Origin: Pseudomonas paracarnis
GTDB lineage: Bacteria > Pseudomonadota > Gammaproteobacteria > Pseudomonadales > Pseudomonadaceae
NCBI RefSeq assembly: GCF_904063055.1
Contig: NZ_CAJFCN010000017.1
Span: 24,519-88,518 of the forward strand
Reading direction: 5' to 3'
DNA: 64,000 nucleotides
The notes under the pieces were generated by a model. It was given only the letters and a program-made list of their open reading frames with translations. It did not search any database and was not told where the DNA came from. The position numbers and the translations under genes were made by a program. Shown piece by piece: positions 8,780-19,600 of this stretch. Position 1 is the first letter of the stretch; every line of letters starts with the position of its first letter.

Positions 8780-9522
8780 CGGCCGCCCCCCAAGTCGATA
8801 AACGTTCCGGTGGAATACGATGCCTTGTCCGACAGTAACCAGATAATCGCCTCCGCCACTTCATCCGGACGCCCGCCGCGCGCCATCGGGATGCCGGACT
8901 CCAGCTTGCTGACTCGGTCCGGGTCGCCGCTCAGGGCATGGAAATCGGTAAAGATATAGCCTGGGCGCACGGCGTTGACGCGAATGCCCTCGCCCGCCAC
9001 CTCCTTCGACAACCCCAGGGTAAAGGTATCCAGCGCGCCCTTGGAGGCGGCGTAGTCGACATACTCACCCGGCGAGCCCAGCCGCGCCGCCACCGAGGAC
9101 ACGTTGACGATACTGCCGCCCTGCCCGCCATGCCGGGGCGACATGCGTAACACCGCGTGCTTGGCACACAGAATCGGGCCCAGCACATTGGTCTTGAGGA
9201 TTTTGAGGATACGAAACTCGGACATCTCGTCGACCCGCGATTTTTGCCCCACGGTACCGGCATTATTGACCAGCGCAGTGACACGCCCCAATTCGGCATC
9301 CACACGATTGAACAGCGCAATCACCTCATCTTCGATGCTGACATCGGCGCGCACCGCGATGGCCTGTGCTCCGAGGCCGCGCACTTGTTCAAGCACAGCA
9401 TTGGCAGCCTTCTCGTCCGACTGATAATTAATGCAGATGCGATAACCTTCGCGAGCGGCCAGCAAGGCCGTCTCGGCGCCAATCCCTCGGCTGCCCCCGG
9501 TGATGATGACGACTTTGTCCAT
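8776..9522 (-). CDS. Short-chain dehydrogenase/reductase (SDR)
   Basis: 248 aa from the ATG at 9522 (MDKVVIITGG), preceded by AGGAGA; an in-frame ATG 45 bases further up has no RBS. Classical SDR features are present: TGGSRGIGAE nucleotide-binding loop, NNAG, catalytic Ser in NVSSVAARLG, YxxxK as YVDYAASKG, and a C-terminal PGYIFTD stretch. The cofactor loop has Asn-Tyr-Gln after beta-2 (CINYQSDEKA), suggesting NADP(H). The substrate cannot be read from sequence. Close relatives are often annotated as glucose- or sugar-dehydrogenase-like. The gene ends four bases inside the convergent MocR gene. Confidence 0.9.
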   Translation of the reverse strand: MDKVVIITGGSRGIGAETALLAAREGYRICINYQSDEKAANAVLEQVRGLGAQAIAVRADVSIEDEVIALFNRVDAELGRVTALVNNAGTVGQKSRVDEMSEFRILKILKTNVLGPILCAKHAVLRMSPRHGGQGGSIVNVSSVAARLGSPGEYVDYAASKGALDTFTLGLSKEVAGEGIRVNAVRPGYIFTDFHALSGDPDRVSKLESGIPMARGGRPDEVAEAIIWLLSDKASYSTGTFIDLGGGR

Positions 9523-9576
9523 GGCTGCGGTCTCCTGATTCAACCTGATGTTTAGGGTTGGATCCAAGAATACCCG

Positions 9577-11673
9577 TCACTCTGGGCGTTTGTCAGGCAC
9601 TGCTGCCTGTTCGGCACTGCGGATATTGGTCATGAAGCTGTCGGCCGGCAATGGATGCCCCAACAGATAGCCTTGCAAGGAATCACACCCCAGGCGGGTA
9701 AGGAAATTTTGCTGCGCATCGGTTTCCACGCCTTCGGCGACAATCCGTAAGTCCAGAGCCTGGCCGAGGGCCACGATGGCCGAGACGATGGCGGCGTCGT
9801 CGCTGTCGTGTTCCAGGTCACGTACAAAGCCGCGGTCGATCTTCAACTCATTGGCCGGCAGGCGCTTGAGGTACATGAGGCTGGAGTACCCGGTGCCAAA
9901 GTCATCGATAGACAGGTCCACACCCATGTCCGACAGTTGCTGCAATACCTTCATGCTCGCGTCGGCATCGCTCATGGCGGTGGTCTCGGTGATCTCCAGC
10001 GTGAGGCTGTTGGCCGGTAATTGGTGACGCTCCAGCGCGGCCGCTACGCTGTTGACCAACCCGGCGTGGCAGAACTGCAACGCCGAGAGGTTTACGGCAA
10101 TGCGCCAGTGCTCATAACCCTGTGCGTACCACAGGCTCATCTGGCGACAAGCTTCATCGAGTACCCATTCGCCGATGGGGATGATCAGCCCGGTTTTCTC
10201 CGCCAGTGCAATAAACGTAGCGGGCATCAACAAGCCTTGTTGCGGATGCTCCCAGCGCAACAGCGCCTCGGCCCCCACGGCAAGACCGCTGACGGCGTCG
10301 AACTTGGGTTGGTAGTGCAAACGAAATTGCCCCTGCTCCAGGGCATTGCGCAGGTCCTGCAGCAATTGCAGTTGTTTGCGCGCATTGGTGTTCATCGACA
10401 CATCGAAGAAGCTGTAGCCGTTCTTGCCCATGCCCTTGGCGTGATACATCGCCGCGTCGGCGTTCATCAGCAGTTCCTGAGGACTATTACCGTTACCGGG
10501 GAACATGGCGATACCGACGCTGGCCGAGATCTGCAACTCATGCTCGGCCACCGTGAAGGTGCGGTTGATCAGGCTCACCTGGCGCTCGGCCAAGCCCATG
10601 GCATCGTCGGGCTGGGTGAGTTGCACCAGCAATACGAACTCATCGCCGCCGATACGGGCCAGGGTGTCCTGGCTGCGCAAGTCCTCACGCAAGCGCAAGC
10701 CGACCTCGCGCAGTAACTGGTCGCCCAGGTGATGACCAAAGGCATCGTTGACCGGCTTGAAGCCATCCAGGTCGATAAACATCAAGGCAAAGCAACCGCC
10801 CCGCTCGTTCACCGCCTGGATGCCTTGTTGAATGCGATCAGCCAACAACGTGCGATTGGGCAGGCCGGTGAGCATGTCATGCAGGGCCAGGTGAGTAAGT
10901 TCCTGATTGGCCAGGGTCAGGGAATCGGCGAGTACGGCGGTGCGCGCTTCCAGGCGCGCATCCAGCACCGAGGTCAAGAGCGCAATGACCAGCACCGCCA
11001 GCGAAGTGACCAAGACCAGGTTATCCAGGCCCTTGCCGCTCAAGCCGGTCAATGCGGCGCCGCAGAAGCTGCCATCGGCAAAGCGCGCCGCAGCCATCCC
11101 GGTGTAGTGCATCCCCACGATGGCCACGCCCATCACGACGGCGGCGCCACCCCGTGCCAGCCGCACATAAGGTGTGTTGCGCCGCAGGTTGAAGGCGATC
11201 CACAGGGCGGCGCCGGAAGCCACCACCGCGATCACCAACGAAGCGCCAAATAAGGTCGGGTCGTAATCAATGCCGGGTGTCATGCGCATCGCGGCCATGC
11301 CGGTGTAATGCATGCTGGCAATTCCAGCGCCCATTACCAACGCCCCGAATGCCAGTTGCCAGACCGGCAAGCGTGGCTGGCTGACCAGCCATAACGCGAA
11401 ACCACTGGATAGCACGGCGATCAACAGCGAAAACAGGGTAATGCCTACCTCAAACCCGAGGGCAAACGGCAGGCGCAGGGCCAACATCCCGATAAAGTGC
11501 ATGGACCAGATGCCCACGCCCATCGCCACTGCGCCGCCAGTGATCCATAGGTATACAGCCCGCCCCTTGGCGGTCGCGATACGCCCGGCCAGGTCCAAGG
11601 CCGTGTAGGACGCCAGGATGGCCACGCACAGGGAAATCACGACAAGGGAGGTTGAATAGCTACCGATCAACAT
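9577..11673 (-). CDS. MHYT-GGDEF-EAL c-di-GMP signalling protein
   Basis: 698 aa from the ATG at 11673 (MLIGSYSTSL). The N-terminal seven-helix MHYT sensor (about 1-240) has the three motifs SMHFIGM, SMHYTGM and GMHYTGM, proposed to bind copper or sense O2/CO/NO. The GGDEF domain (about 270-430) has an intact ARIGGDEF site, so cyclase activity is possible. The EAL domain (about 445-690) keeps GAEALLRWEHP, NLSALQF, EITET, DDFGTGYSS and the Lys/Glu motifs, so phosphodiesterase activity is likely. It is single-gene, preceded by a 364-base gap (11674-12037) that holds only one REPIN. Confidence 0.94.
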   Translation of the reverse strand: MLIGSYSTSLVVISLCVAILASYTALDLAGRIATAKGRAVYLWITGGAVAMGVGIWSMHFIGMLALRLPFALGFEVGITLFSLLIAVLSSGFALWLVSQPRLPVWQLAFGALVMGAGIASMHYTGMAAMRMTPGIDYDPTLFGASLVIAVVASGAALWIAFNLRRNTPYVRLARGGAAVVMGVAIVGMHYTGMAAARFADGSFCGAALTGLSGKGLDNLVLVTSLAVLVIALLTSVLDARLEARTAVLADSLTLANQELTHLALHDMLTGLPNRTLLADRIQQGIQAVNERGGCFALMFIDLDGFKPVNDAFGHHLGDQLLREVGLRLREDLRSQDTLARIGGDEFVLLVQLTQPDDAMGLAERQVSLINRTFTVAEHELQISASVGIAMFPGNGNSPQELLMNADAAMYHAKGMGKNGYSFFDVSMNTNARKQLQLLQDLRNALEQGQFRLHYQPKFDAVSGLAVGAEALLRWEHPQQGLLMPATFIALAEKTGLIIPIGEWVLDEACRQMSLWYAQGYEHWRIAVNLSALQFCHAGLVNSVAAALERHQLPANSLTLEITETTAMSDADASMKVLQQLSDMGVDLSIDDFGTGYSSLMYLKRLPANELKIDRGFVRDLEHDSDDAAIVSAIVALGQALDLRIVAEGVETDAQQNFLTRLGCDSLQGYLLGHPLPADSFMTNIRSAEQAAVPDKRPE

Positions 11674-11869
11674 AGGTTTTCTCGCTGGCGACGGGGCGAA
11701 AAAGCCCGTGCCGGGTGGCAAAGCGGGCGATTGTAGCGAGTATGAATCCGAGGCAGGTGATTAATTAATCAGTTGGCCATTAGTGAGTTTTTGGCGTCAA
11801 TCGGATGGCTTCGCCAGGCTGTTTTCAACGACGTCATGGACATCAAAATATCGCCTGCGCAGATCCCCT

Positions 11870-11957
11870 GTGGGAGCGGGCTTGCCCGCGAAGGCGGTGT
11901 GTCAGTCACCGCAACTACTACTGCACTAACGCTATCGCAGGCAAGCCAGCTCCCACA
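11870..11957. repeat. REPIN doublet
   Basis: GTGGGAGCGGGCTTGCCCGC and inverted GCAGGCAAGCCAGCTCCCAC bracket about 48 bases. The two halves differ (GCGGGCTTGCCCGC versus CAGGCAAGCCAGC), so this is a mixed pair. Nothing else is seen in the 364-base space between the GGDEF-EAL gene and the end of opmB. Confidence 0.85.
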
Positions 11958-12037
11958 GGGTACTGTGCTTAACTGACTGGCATTGGGGCAAGCCCACACA
12001 GTTGATCTTGCTCCCCCAGGATGCGCGGCGCATCCGG

Positions 12038-13579
12038 TTACTCCTTTTCAGCCAGGGAGGTCTGGCCGTCCCAGCCTCCGCCCAACGCTGCAATCAATTG
12101 CACACTCGCCACCAGGCGCGATTGCAGCAAGGTCAACACGGTGCGCTCGTTGCTCAAGGCCGTTGCCTGCACCGTGACCACATCCAGATAGGCAATCAAC
12201 CCGGCCTTGTATTGGTTTTCGGTCAAGCGCAAGGATTCACGCGCCGATTCCAGCGCTTCATTGCTGACCACCGCCTCATCGGCGAGCACCTTGAGCTGGA
12301 CCATGTAGTTTTCCACCTCACGGAAACCGTCCAACACGGTCTGGCGGTACTTGGCCACGGTCTCGTCATAGCTGGCCACGCTGCGGTCGACTTCCGCCGA
12401 GCGCTGGCCGCCATCGAACAGGGTCATGGCCAGTTTCGGCCCCACCGACCAGAAGCGGTTCGGCAGGCTGATCCAATCTTCATAAGTGCTGCTGGAATAG
12501 CCGCCCTGCAGGCTCAGGCTGAGGTCCGGGTAATAGGCCGCCTTGGCCACGCCGATATTGGCGTTGGCGGCGATCACCGAGCGTTCGGCCGAGGCAATAT
12601 CGGGGCGACGCTCCAGCAGTTGGGACGGCAGGCTCACCGGTATTTGCGGTAGCGCCGGAATATCTTTGCTCACCGCCAGATTGAAGTTGGCCGGGGCTTC
12701 GCCAATCAGCACGGCTATGGCGTTTTCCAGCTGGGCGCGTTGCCAGATCAAGTCGATCAGGCTGGCCTGGGTGGTCTTGAGCTGGGTTTGCGCCTGGGCA
12801 ATGGCGTCCTTGCCAGCCACACCGGCGCGGTATTGGTTTTCGGTCATTTTCAATGAACGCTGGTAGGTGTCCAGCGTGGCTTGCAGCAGCCGCGTCTGTT
12901 CGTCCATGACCCGCAGTTGCAGGTAGCTTTGCACCAGTTCGGACTGCTGGCTCAGACGCATTGCGGCCAAGTCGGCCGAGCTTGCCTCGGCGCTGGCTTC
13001 GTTGGCCTCCAGACCACGGCGCAACTTGCCCCAGATATCGGCTTCCCAGCTCACACCCAACTGGGCATTGAGGGTGTCGCGGATACCACTGCTGGAGCTG
13101 CTGAGGCTGGCGCTGCTGCTGCCGGTGCCCTGGCTGGCGCGGGTTTTACCCACGCTCAGGTCAACGCTGGGGTAAAACGCCCCGCGTGAGCTGCGCACCA
13201 GCGCCTTTGCCTGACGAAAACGCGCTTCGGCCTGGGCGACGGTCTGGTTGGACGCGTTGAGGCGCACCACCAGGTCGTTGAGTTGACGGTCACCGTACAG
13301 CTCCCACCAGGCGCCGCGGGCCAGGGAGTCGCTGGGGTTGGCCTGGCGCCAGCCCTGGGCCTCCTTGAACTGCACCGGCTCGATGACGTCCGGGCGTTTG
13401 TAGTCAGGGCCGATGGCGCAGGCGCTGAGCAACATGGCCAAGCCCACTGTAGGAGCAAGCTTGCTCGCGAAGACTGTCAACGTTAACGCGTTCATTCTGG
13501 ATGAGCGCGGCGTCTGGGCCTTTTTCGCGAGCAAGCTCGCTCCTACAGAGGTCGCAGGGGCGTTGGTTGGGTCGGTCAT
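12038..13579 (-). CDS. opmB: RND efflux outer-membrane lipoprotein OpmB
   Basis: 513 aa, NodT/OprM-type trimeric outer-membrane channel of the MuxABC-OpmB pump. The lipobox LLSAC puts the lipidated Cys at residue 54, followed by AIGPDYKRPDV, the usual mature start. Two outer-membrane efflux repeats follow. The start at 13579 overlaps the muxC stop by ATGA, as at the other junctions of this operon. Unusually, residues 12-44 are translated from a REPIN (13449-13546) that interrupts the signal-peptide region. An internal ATG (Met29) could give a shorter signal sequence of 26 residues. The rest looks intact. Confidence 0.92.
   Translation of the reverse strand: MTDPTNAPATSVGASLLAKKAQTPRSSRMNALTLTVFASKLAPTVGLAMLLSACAIGPDYKRPDVIEPVQFKEAQGWRQANPSDSLARGAWWELYGDRQLNDLVVRLNASNQTVAQAEARFRQAKALVRSSRGAFYPSVDLSVGKTRASQGTGSSSASLSSSSSGIRDTLNAQLGVSWEADIWGKLRRGLEANEASAEASSADLAAMRLSQQSELVQSYLQLRVMDEQTRLLQATLDTYQRSLKMTENQYRAGVAGKDAIAQAQTQLKTTQASLIDLIWQRAQLENAIAVLIGEAPANFNLAVSKDIPALPQIPVSLPSQLLERRPDIASAERSVIAANANIGVAKAAYYPDLSLSLQGGYSSSTYEDWISLPNRFWSVGPKLAMTLFDGGQRSAEVDRSVASYDETVAKYRQTVLDGFREVENYMVQLKVLADEAVVSNEALESARESLRLTENQYKAGLIAYLDVVTVQATALSNERTVLTLLQSRLVASVQLIAALGGGWDGQTSLAEKE
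13449..13546. repeat. REPIN inside the opmB coding region
   Basis: GTAGGAGCAAGCTTGCTCGC at 13449 and inverted GCGAGCAAGCTCGCTCCTAC ending at 13546, with a spacer of about 58 bases. On the opmB strand it is read in frame as VGASLLAKK ... FASKLAPT, without a stop. Confidence 0.92.
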
Positions 13580-16500
13580 AGCGCAGTGTCCAGGGCAGCA
13601 TCGGTACGCACGCCGCGCCAGGCGTTGAAGCGATGGCGCGCGCGGTCCAGGTAAAGGTAAACCACCGGGGTGGTGTAAAGGGTCAGGATCTGGCTGAACA
13701 CCAGGCCGCCAATAATGGTCAGGCCCAACGGGTGGCGCATTTCCGCGCCATCACCACTGCCGAGCAGCAACGGCAAGGCACCGAGGATCGCGGCCAGGGT
13801 GGTCATCAGGATCGGCCGCAGGCGCAACAGGCAGGCGCTGCGGATCGACTCCAGCGGGCTCATGCCATCGTTGCGCTCCAGTTGCAGCGCCAGGTCGATC
13901 ATCAGGATCGCGTTTTTCTTCACCACGCCGATCAACAGGAACAAGCCCAGCAAGGAGATCAGGCTGAACTCGCCGCCCAGCAGGTAAATCGCAAGCAACG
14001 CGCCGACACCGGCCGACGGCAGCGTCGACAGGATGGTCAGCGGGTGAATGTAGCTTTCATACAGAATACCCAACACCAGGTACACCGCCACCAGCGCGCC
14101 GAGAATCATGAACGGCTGGCCTTTCTGGGTCGCGGCGAACGCATCGGCAGTACCGGCCATCTTGGCGATCACGTCCTCGGGCAACCCGACTTTGGCAATC
14201 GCACGCTCGATAGCCGCCGTGCCCTGCTCCACCGTGACCCCGGGCGCCATGTCGAAGGCGATATTCTCCGAAGCGAACTGGCCTTCATGGCTGACGCGAT
14301 CGTCGGCCAGGCTATTCTCATAGTGGGCAATGGTCGACAACGGCACCCGTGCGCCGTCGGCAGTGATCACCTGCATCTGGTTAAGGGTGATCGGGTCCTG
14401 GGCGTATTTGGGGTTGACCTCCATCACCACCTGGTACTGGTTGAGGCTGTCGTAGATGGTGGAAATCTGCCGCTGACTGTAGGCGTTGTTGAGCACTGCC
14501 GTGACCATGTTCATGTCGATGCCCAGGCGCTTGGCCTGGTCGCGGTCGACAATCAGCGTGACCTGGGCCGCGCCCCGGCCTTCACGGGCGTCGATGGCGG
14601 TCAGCTCTGGCAATTCACGCATGGCCGCCACCACTTTCGGGTACCACAGGCGCAGCGCGGCCAAGTCACCGCTTTGCAGGATGTAAGAGTATTGCGCGCT
14701 GGTCTGGTCACGGCTGCCGCCAAATTGCAGGTCCTGGTCGGCCATCAGGAACAAGCGCCCGCCCGGCACCAGTGGCACCTCTTTGCGCAGGCGCTCGATC
14801 ACCGCCTGGGCGGAAATTTTGCGTTCGCCGATCGGCTTGAGGCGTACCAGCATCACCGCATTGTTAGTGCCTTGGTTGCCACCGATAAAGCCGGCCACGC
14901 TGAGCACCGCCGGGTCCTTGAGCACCGCCTGGCGAAAGATCTCCATCTTCGGCTGCATCACGCTGAACGACAGGCCATCGTCGCCGCGCACAAAACCGAT
15001 CAACTGGCCGGTGTCCTGCTGGGGCATGAAGGTTTTGGGCACCACCACGTACAGCGCGATATTCACGCCCACGGTGATCAACAGGCTGAGCAAGGTCAGG
15101 CGCCGATGGCGCAGCACCCAGTCCAGGCTGGTGGCGTAGCCGGCGACCATGCGGTCGTTGACCTTCTGGCTCCAGCGCTGCAAACCGGTCTGCCGATCCT
15201 TGACGTGGGGCTTGAGCCAGCGGGCGCACAGCATGGGCGTCAAGGTCAGCGAGACAATCAGCGAAACGATGATCGCCGCCGACAAGGTGATCGAAAACTC
15301 ACGGAACAGGTTAGTCACGATCCCGCCCATGAACAGGATGGACAGGAACACCGCCACCAGCGACACGTTCATCGAGAGCAAGGTAAAGCCCACTTCCTGG
15401 GCGCCCAGGTACGCGGCTTTCATCGGTGGCACGCCGTCGTCGATGTGCCGGGAAATGTTCTCCAGCACCACGATGGCATCGTCCACCACCAGCCCGGTGG
15501 CGAGGATCAGCGCCATCAGCGAGAAGTTGTTCAGAGAAAACCCGTACAGGTACATCACCGCGAAGGTGCCCACCAGCGATACCGGCACCGCCAGGGTCGG
15601 GATCAACGAAGCGCGGAAGTTGCCCAGGAACAGGTACACCACCAGGATCACCAGCCCTACAGCGATCAGCAAGGTCATTTCCGCCTCATGCAGGGTGGCG
15701 GTAATCACGGGCGAGCGGTCCATGGCCAGGCTGAGCTTGACGCTGGACGGCAGCACCGCCTGCAACGCCGGCAACTGCGCCTTGATCTGCCGCACGGTTT
15801 CGATGATGTTGGCGCCGGACTGGCGGTTGATCACCAGCAACACCGCCGAATCATTGTTGAAGAAGCCGCTGTTGTAGCGGTCTTCCACACCATCAGTGAT
15901 CTTCGCCACGTCCTTGAGGCGCAGAGCGGCGCCGTCCTGGTAGCGAATCAGCAGGGGCTCATAGTCCTTGGCTTTTTCCAACTGGTCGTTGGCCTGGATC
16001 TGCCAGTTGCGCTCGCTGTCTTCCAAGGAGCCCTTGGGCCGGCGCTGGTTGGCATTGGCGATGGTGTTGCGCACATCGTCCAGGGCCACGCCGTACTGAT
16101 CGAGGGCCTTGGGCTCCAGCTCGATACGCACCGCCGGCAGCGAACTGCCGCCGATCTGCACTTCGCCCACGCCCGGCACCTGGGACAGGCTCTGGGACAG
16201 GATGGTCGAGGCCAGGTCGTACAACTGGCCCTTCTGCAGCACGTCAGAGGTCAGCGACAGCACCATGATCGGCGCCTGGGACGGGTTGATCTTCTTGTAG
16301 GTGGGCATGCTGCGCATACCGCTGGGCAGCAGGTTGCGCGACGCGTTGATGGCCGCCTGCACTTCCCGCGCCGCCCCGTTGATGTCGCGGTCGGAATCGA
16401 ACGCCAGAATCACCCGGGTTGAGCCCTGGCTCGACGAACTGCTCATGGTGGTGATACCGGCAATCGCGCCGAACGAGCGCTCCAGCGGCGTGGCCACCGT

Positions 16501-16683
16501 GGACGCCATCACCTCGGGGCTGGCACCGGGCAAGCTGGCCGACACCACGATCACCGGGAAGTCGATCTGCGGCAGCGGCGACACCGGCAGCAAGTTGAAG
16601 CTGACGCCACCGAGCAACATGATCGCCAGGCTCAGCAGCATGGTCGCTACCGGCCGGCGAATGAAAGGTCCGGACAGGTTCAT
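13576..16683 (-). CDS. muxC: RND multidrug efflux permease MuxC (MdtC-like)
   Basis: 1035 aa HAE1-type inner-membrane permease. Residues 1-12 MNLSGPFIRRPV and GVSFNLLPVSPLPQIDFP match the MdtC/MuxC group. There are 12 TM segments and two large periplasmic loops. The proton-relay acidic pair is in TM4 (GLVVDDAIVVLENISRH). In the MdtBC system the two permeases form a heterotrimer, and MuxC is expected to pair with MuxB. It starts 4 bases inside muxB and ends 4 bases inside opmB. Confidence 0.96.
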   Translation of the reverse strand: MNLSGPFIRRPVATMLLSLAIMLLGGVSFNLLPVSPLPQIDFPVIVVSASLPGASPEVMASTVATPLERSFGAIAGITTMSSSSSQGSTRVILAFDSDRDINGAAREVQAAINASRNLLPSGMRSMPTYKKINPSQAPIMVLSLTSDVLQKGQLYDLASTILSQSLSQVPGVGEVQIGGSSLPAVRIELEPKALDQYGVALDDVRNTIANANQRRPKGSLEDSERNWQIQANDQLEKAKDYEPLLIRYQDGAALRLKDVAKITDGVEDRYNSGFFNNDSAVLLVINRQSGANIIETVRQIKAQLPALQAVLPSSVKLSLAMDRSPVITATLHEAEMTLLIAVGLVILVVYLFLGNFRASLIPTLAVPVSLVGTFAVMYLYGFSLNNFSLMALILATGLVVDDAIVVLENISRHIDDGVPPMKAAYLGAQEVGFTLLSMNVSLVAVFLSILFMGGIVTNLFREFSITLSAAIIVSLIVSLTLTPMLCARWLKPHVKDRQTGLQRWSQKVNDRMVAGYATSLDWVLRHRRLTLLSLLITVGVNIALYVVVPKTFMPQQDTGQLIGFVRGDDGLSFSVMQPKMEIFRQAVLKDPAVLSVAGFIGGNQGTNNAVMLVRLKPIGERKISAQAVIERLRKEVPLVPGGRLFLMADQDLQFGGSRDQTSAQYSYILQSGDLAALRLWYPKVVAAMRELPELTAIDAREGRGAAQVTLIVDRDQAKRLGIDMNMVTAVLNNAYSQRQISTIYDSLNQYQVVMEVNPKYAQDPITLNQMQVITADGARVPLSTIAHYENSLADDRVSHEGQFASENIAFDMAPGVTVEQGTAAIERAIAKVGLPEDVIAKMAGTADAFAATQKGQPFMILGALVAVYLVLGILYESYIHPLTILSTLPSAGVGALLAIYLLGGEFSLISLLGLFLLIGVVKKNAILMIDLALQLERNDGMSPLESIRSACLLRLRPILMTTLAAILGALPLLLGSGDGAEMRHPLGLTIIGGLVFSQILTLYTTPVVYLYLDRARHRFNAWRGVRTDAALDTAL

Positions 16684-19600
16684 GGCTCAACCGGCTCCAG
16701 GCGTTGCGGCTCTTTGCGCCAGCGACGGCCAAGACGATCGAAGTACAGGTAGATCACCGGCGTGGTGAACAGCGTCAACACCTGGCTCACCAGCAAGCCA
16801 CCGACCATCACCAGGCCCAGGGGCTGGCGCAGTTCGGCGCCGGAACCGCTGGCGAGCATCAACGGCACCGCACCGAACAACGCGGCCAGGGTGGTCATCA
16901 AAATTGGCCGGAAGCGCAACAGCGCCGCCTGGTAGATCGCCGTCTGCGGGTCCAGGCCCTGGTTGCGTTCGGCGTCGAGGGCGAAGTCGATCATCATGAT
17001 CGCGTTCTTTTTCACGATACCGATCAGCAGGATGATGCCGATGATCGCAATCATGCCCAGGTCATTGCCACTGAGCAGCAACGCCAGCAAGGCCCCCACC
17101 GCCGCCGATGGCAGGGTCGAGAGGATGGTGATCGGGTGGATATAGCTCTCATAGAGCACACCGAGCACGATGTACATGGTAACCACCGCCGCCAGGATCA
17201 ACAGCAAGGTGCTCGACAACGAGGCTTCGAACGCCTGGGCCGCACCCTGGAACTGGGTTTGCACGCCCACCGGCATGCCGATGTCCTTCTGGGTCTGGTT
17301 GATCAGTTCCACGCCTTTGCCCAGCGCTACGCCGGGCGCCAGGTTGAACGACATCATCACCGCCGGGAACTGGCCGATATGGGCAATCGCCAACTGCGCC
17401 TGGCGCTGCTCGACATGGGCCAGGCTCGACAGCCGCACCTGGCCACCGTCGGTGGTTTTCACATGGATCTGGTTGAGGGCCGCCGGGCCGAGGGTTTCGC
17501 CGGACTGGGCCTGCAACACCACCCGGTACTGGCTGGCCTGGGTGTAGATGGTGGAAATCTGGCGCTGGCCGAAGGCGTCATACAACGCGTCGGTAATGGT
17601 CGAGACACTCACGCCCAGGCGCGAGGCCGCGTCGCGGTCTATCACTAGGTACACCTGCAAGCCTTTGTCCTGGAGGTCGCTGGCGACGTCGGTGAGTTCC
17701 GGCAACTGGCTGAGGGCGTGTACCAGCTTGCCGCTCCACAACGCCAGCAACTCGGCGTCCGGGGAGGACATGCTGAACTGGTACTGGGTACGGCTGACGC
17801 GGTCTTCGATGGTGAGGTCCTGCACCGGCTGCATGAACAGGCGGATGCCCACCAGCTTGTCGATTTGCGGTTGCAGGCGGGTGATCACCTCGGCTGCGCT
17901 CAAATCGCGCTGGCCGTGGGCCTTGAGATTGATCAACAAGCGGCCGCTGTTGAGGGTGGCGTTATCGCCGTCCACGCCAATGTAGGACGACAGGCTCTCG
18001 ACCGCCGGGTCGGCAAGGATGATCTTCGCCAACTCCTGCTGGCGTTGGCTCATCGCCGCAAAGGAAATCGACTGCGGCGCTTCGGAAATACCCTGGATCA
18101 CGCCGGTGTCCTGCACCGGGAAAAAGCCCTTGGGCACCACGAGGTACAGCACTACCGTAAGCCCCAGGGTGGCGATCGCCACCAGCAACGTGAGCGGCTG
18201 GTGCTTGAGCACCCATTGCAGCTTGCGGCCGTAGGCTTCGATCAACCAGTCAATCCAGGCGCCGCTGGCTTTGTAGAAGCGGCCCTGCTCTTCCTCCTTG
18301 GGTTCGCGCTTGAGCAGGCGCGCGCACATCATGGGCGTGAGGGTCAGGGACACCACCAGGGAAATCAGGATCGCCACTGCGAGGGTGATGGCGAACTCAC
18401 GGAACAACCGCCCGACCACGTCGGCCATGAACAGCAAAGGGATCAACACCGCGATCAACGACAGCGTCAGGGACACCAGGGTGAAACCGATCTGCTTGGC
18501 GCCCTTGAGCGCGGCCGCCATCGGCGTCTCGCCTTCCTCGATATAGCGCGAGATGTTCTCCAGCATCACGATCGCGTCGTCCACCACAAACCCGGTGGCG
18601 ATGGTCAGGGCCATCAGCGTCAGGTTATTGATGGAGAATCCGGCCAGGTACATCACACCAAAGGTGCCCACCAGGGACAGCGGCACGGCGATGGACGGAA
18701 TGATCGTAGCGCTGACCCGGCGCAGGAACAGGAACGTCACCATGACCACCAGGGCAATGGCGATCAGAAGCTCGTGCTGTACGTCTTTGACCGAGGCGCG
18801 GATGGTCTGGGTGCGGTCGGTGAGCACCGTCACGTCCAGGCCGGCCGGCAGGTTGTCGGTGATGCTGGGCAGGAGGGCCTTGATGCGGTCCACCACCTCG
18901 ATCACGTTGGCGCCCGGCTGGCGCTGGATATTGAGCAACACGGCCTGGTTCTCATTGGCCCAGGCGGCGAGGCGTTCGTTTTCGGCACCGTCGACAATCT
19001 GCGCGACATCCTTGAGCCGCAGCGGGGCGCCGTTGTTGTAGGCCAGGATCAGTTCGGCATATTGCTCGGGCGAGACCAACTGGTCGTTGGCGTCGAGCAT
19101 CGACACGCGGGTGGGGCCGTCGAAGTTGCCCTTGGGCTGGTTGACGTTGGAGGCGGCGATCAGGGCGCGCACGTCCGAGAGGTTCAAGCCATTGGCCGCC
19201 AGGGCCTCGGGGTTGACCTTGATGCGCACGGCCTGGCGCTGGCCACCGGCGATGCTGACCATGCCGACGCCGCTGATCTGCGCGATTTTCTGCGCCATGC
19301 GCGTGTCGACCAAATCATTGAGCTTGGGCAGCAACATGGTCTTGGAGGTAATTGCCAGGGTCAGCACCGGGGTGTCCGCCGGGTTGACCTTGTTGTATAC
19401 CGGCGGCGCCGGCAAATCCTTGGGCAACAGGTTGGTGGCGGCGTTGATCGCGGCCTGCACCTGTTGCTCGGCGACATCCATATTGATGTCGAGGTTGAAA
19501 CGCAGGGTCAGCACCGACGCGCCGCCGGAGCTGGTGGACGCCATCTGGGTCAGCCCGGGCATCTGCCCGAACTGACGCTCCAGCGGTGCGGTGACCGCAC

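Noticed and set aside
13633..16422. 929-codon open frame on the plus strand
   Set aside because: Antisense to muxC; long stop-free frames are expected opposite GC-rich genes, and the translation is His/Gln/Arg-rich with no domain.
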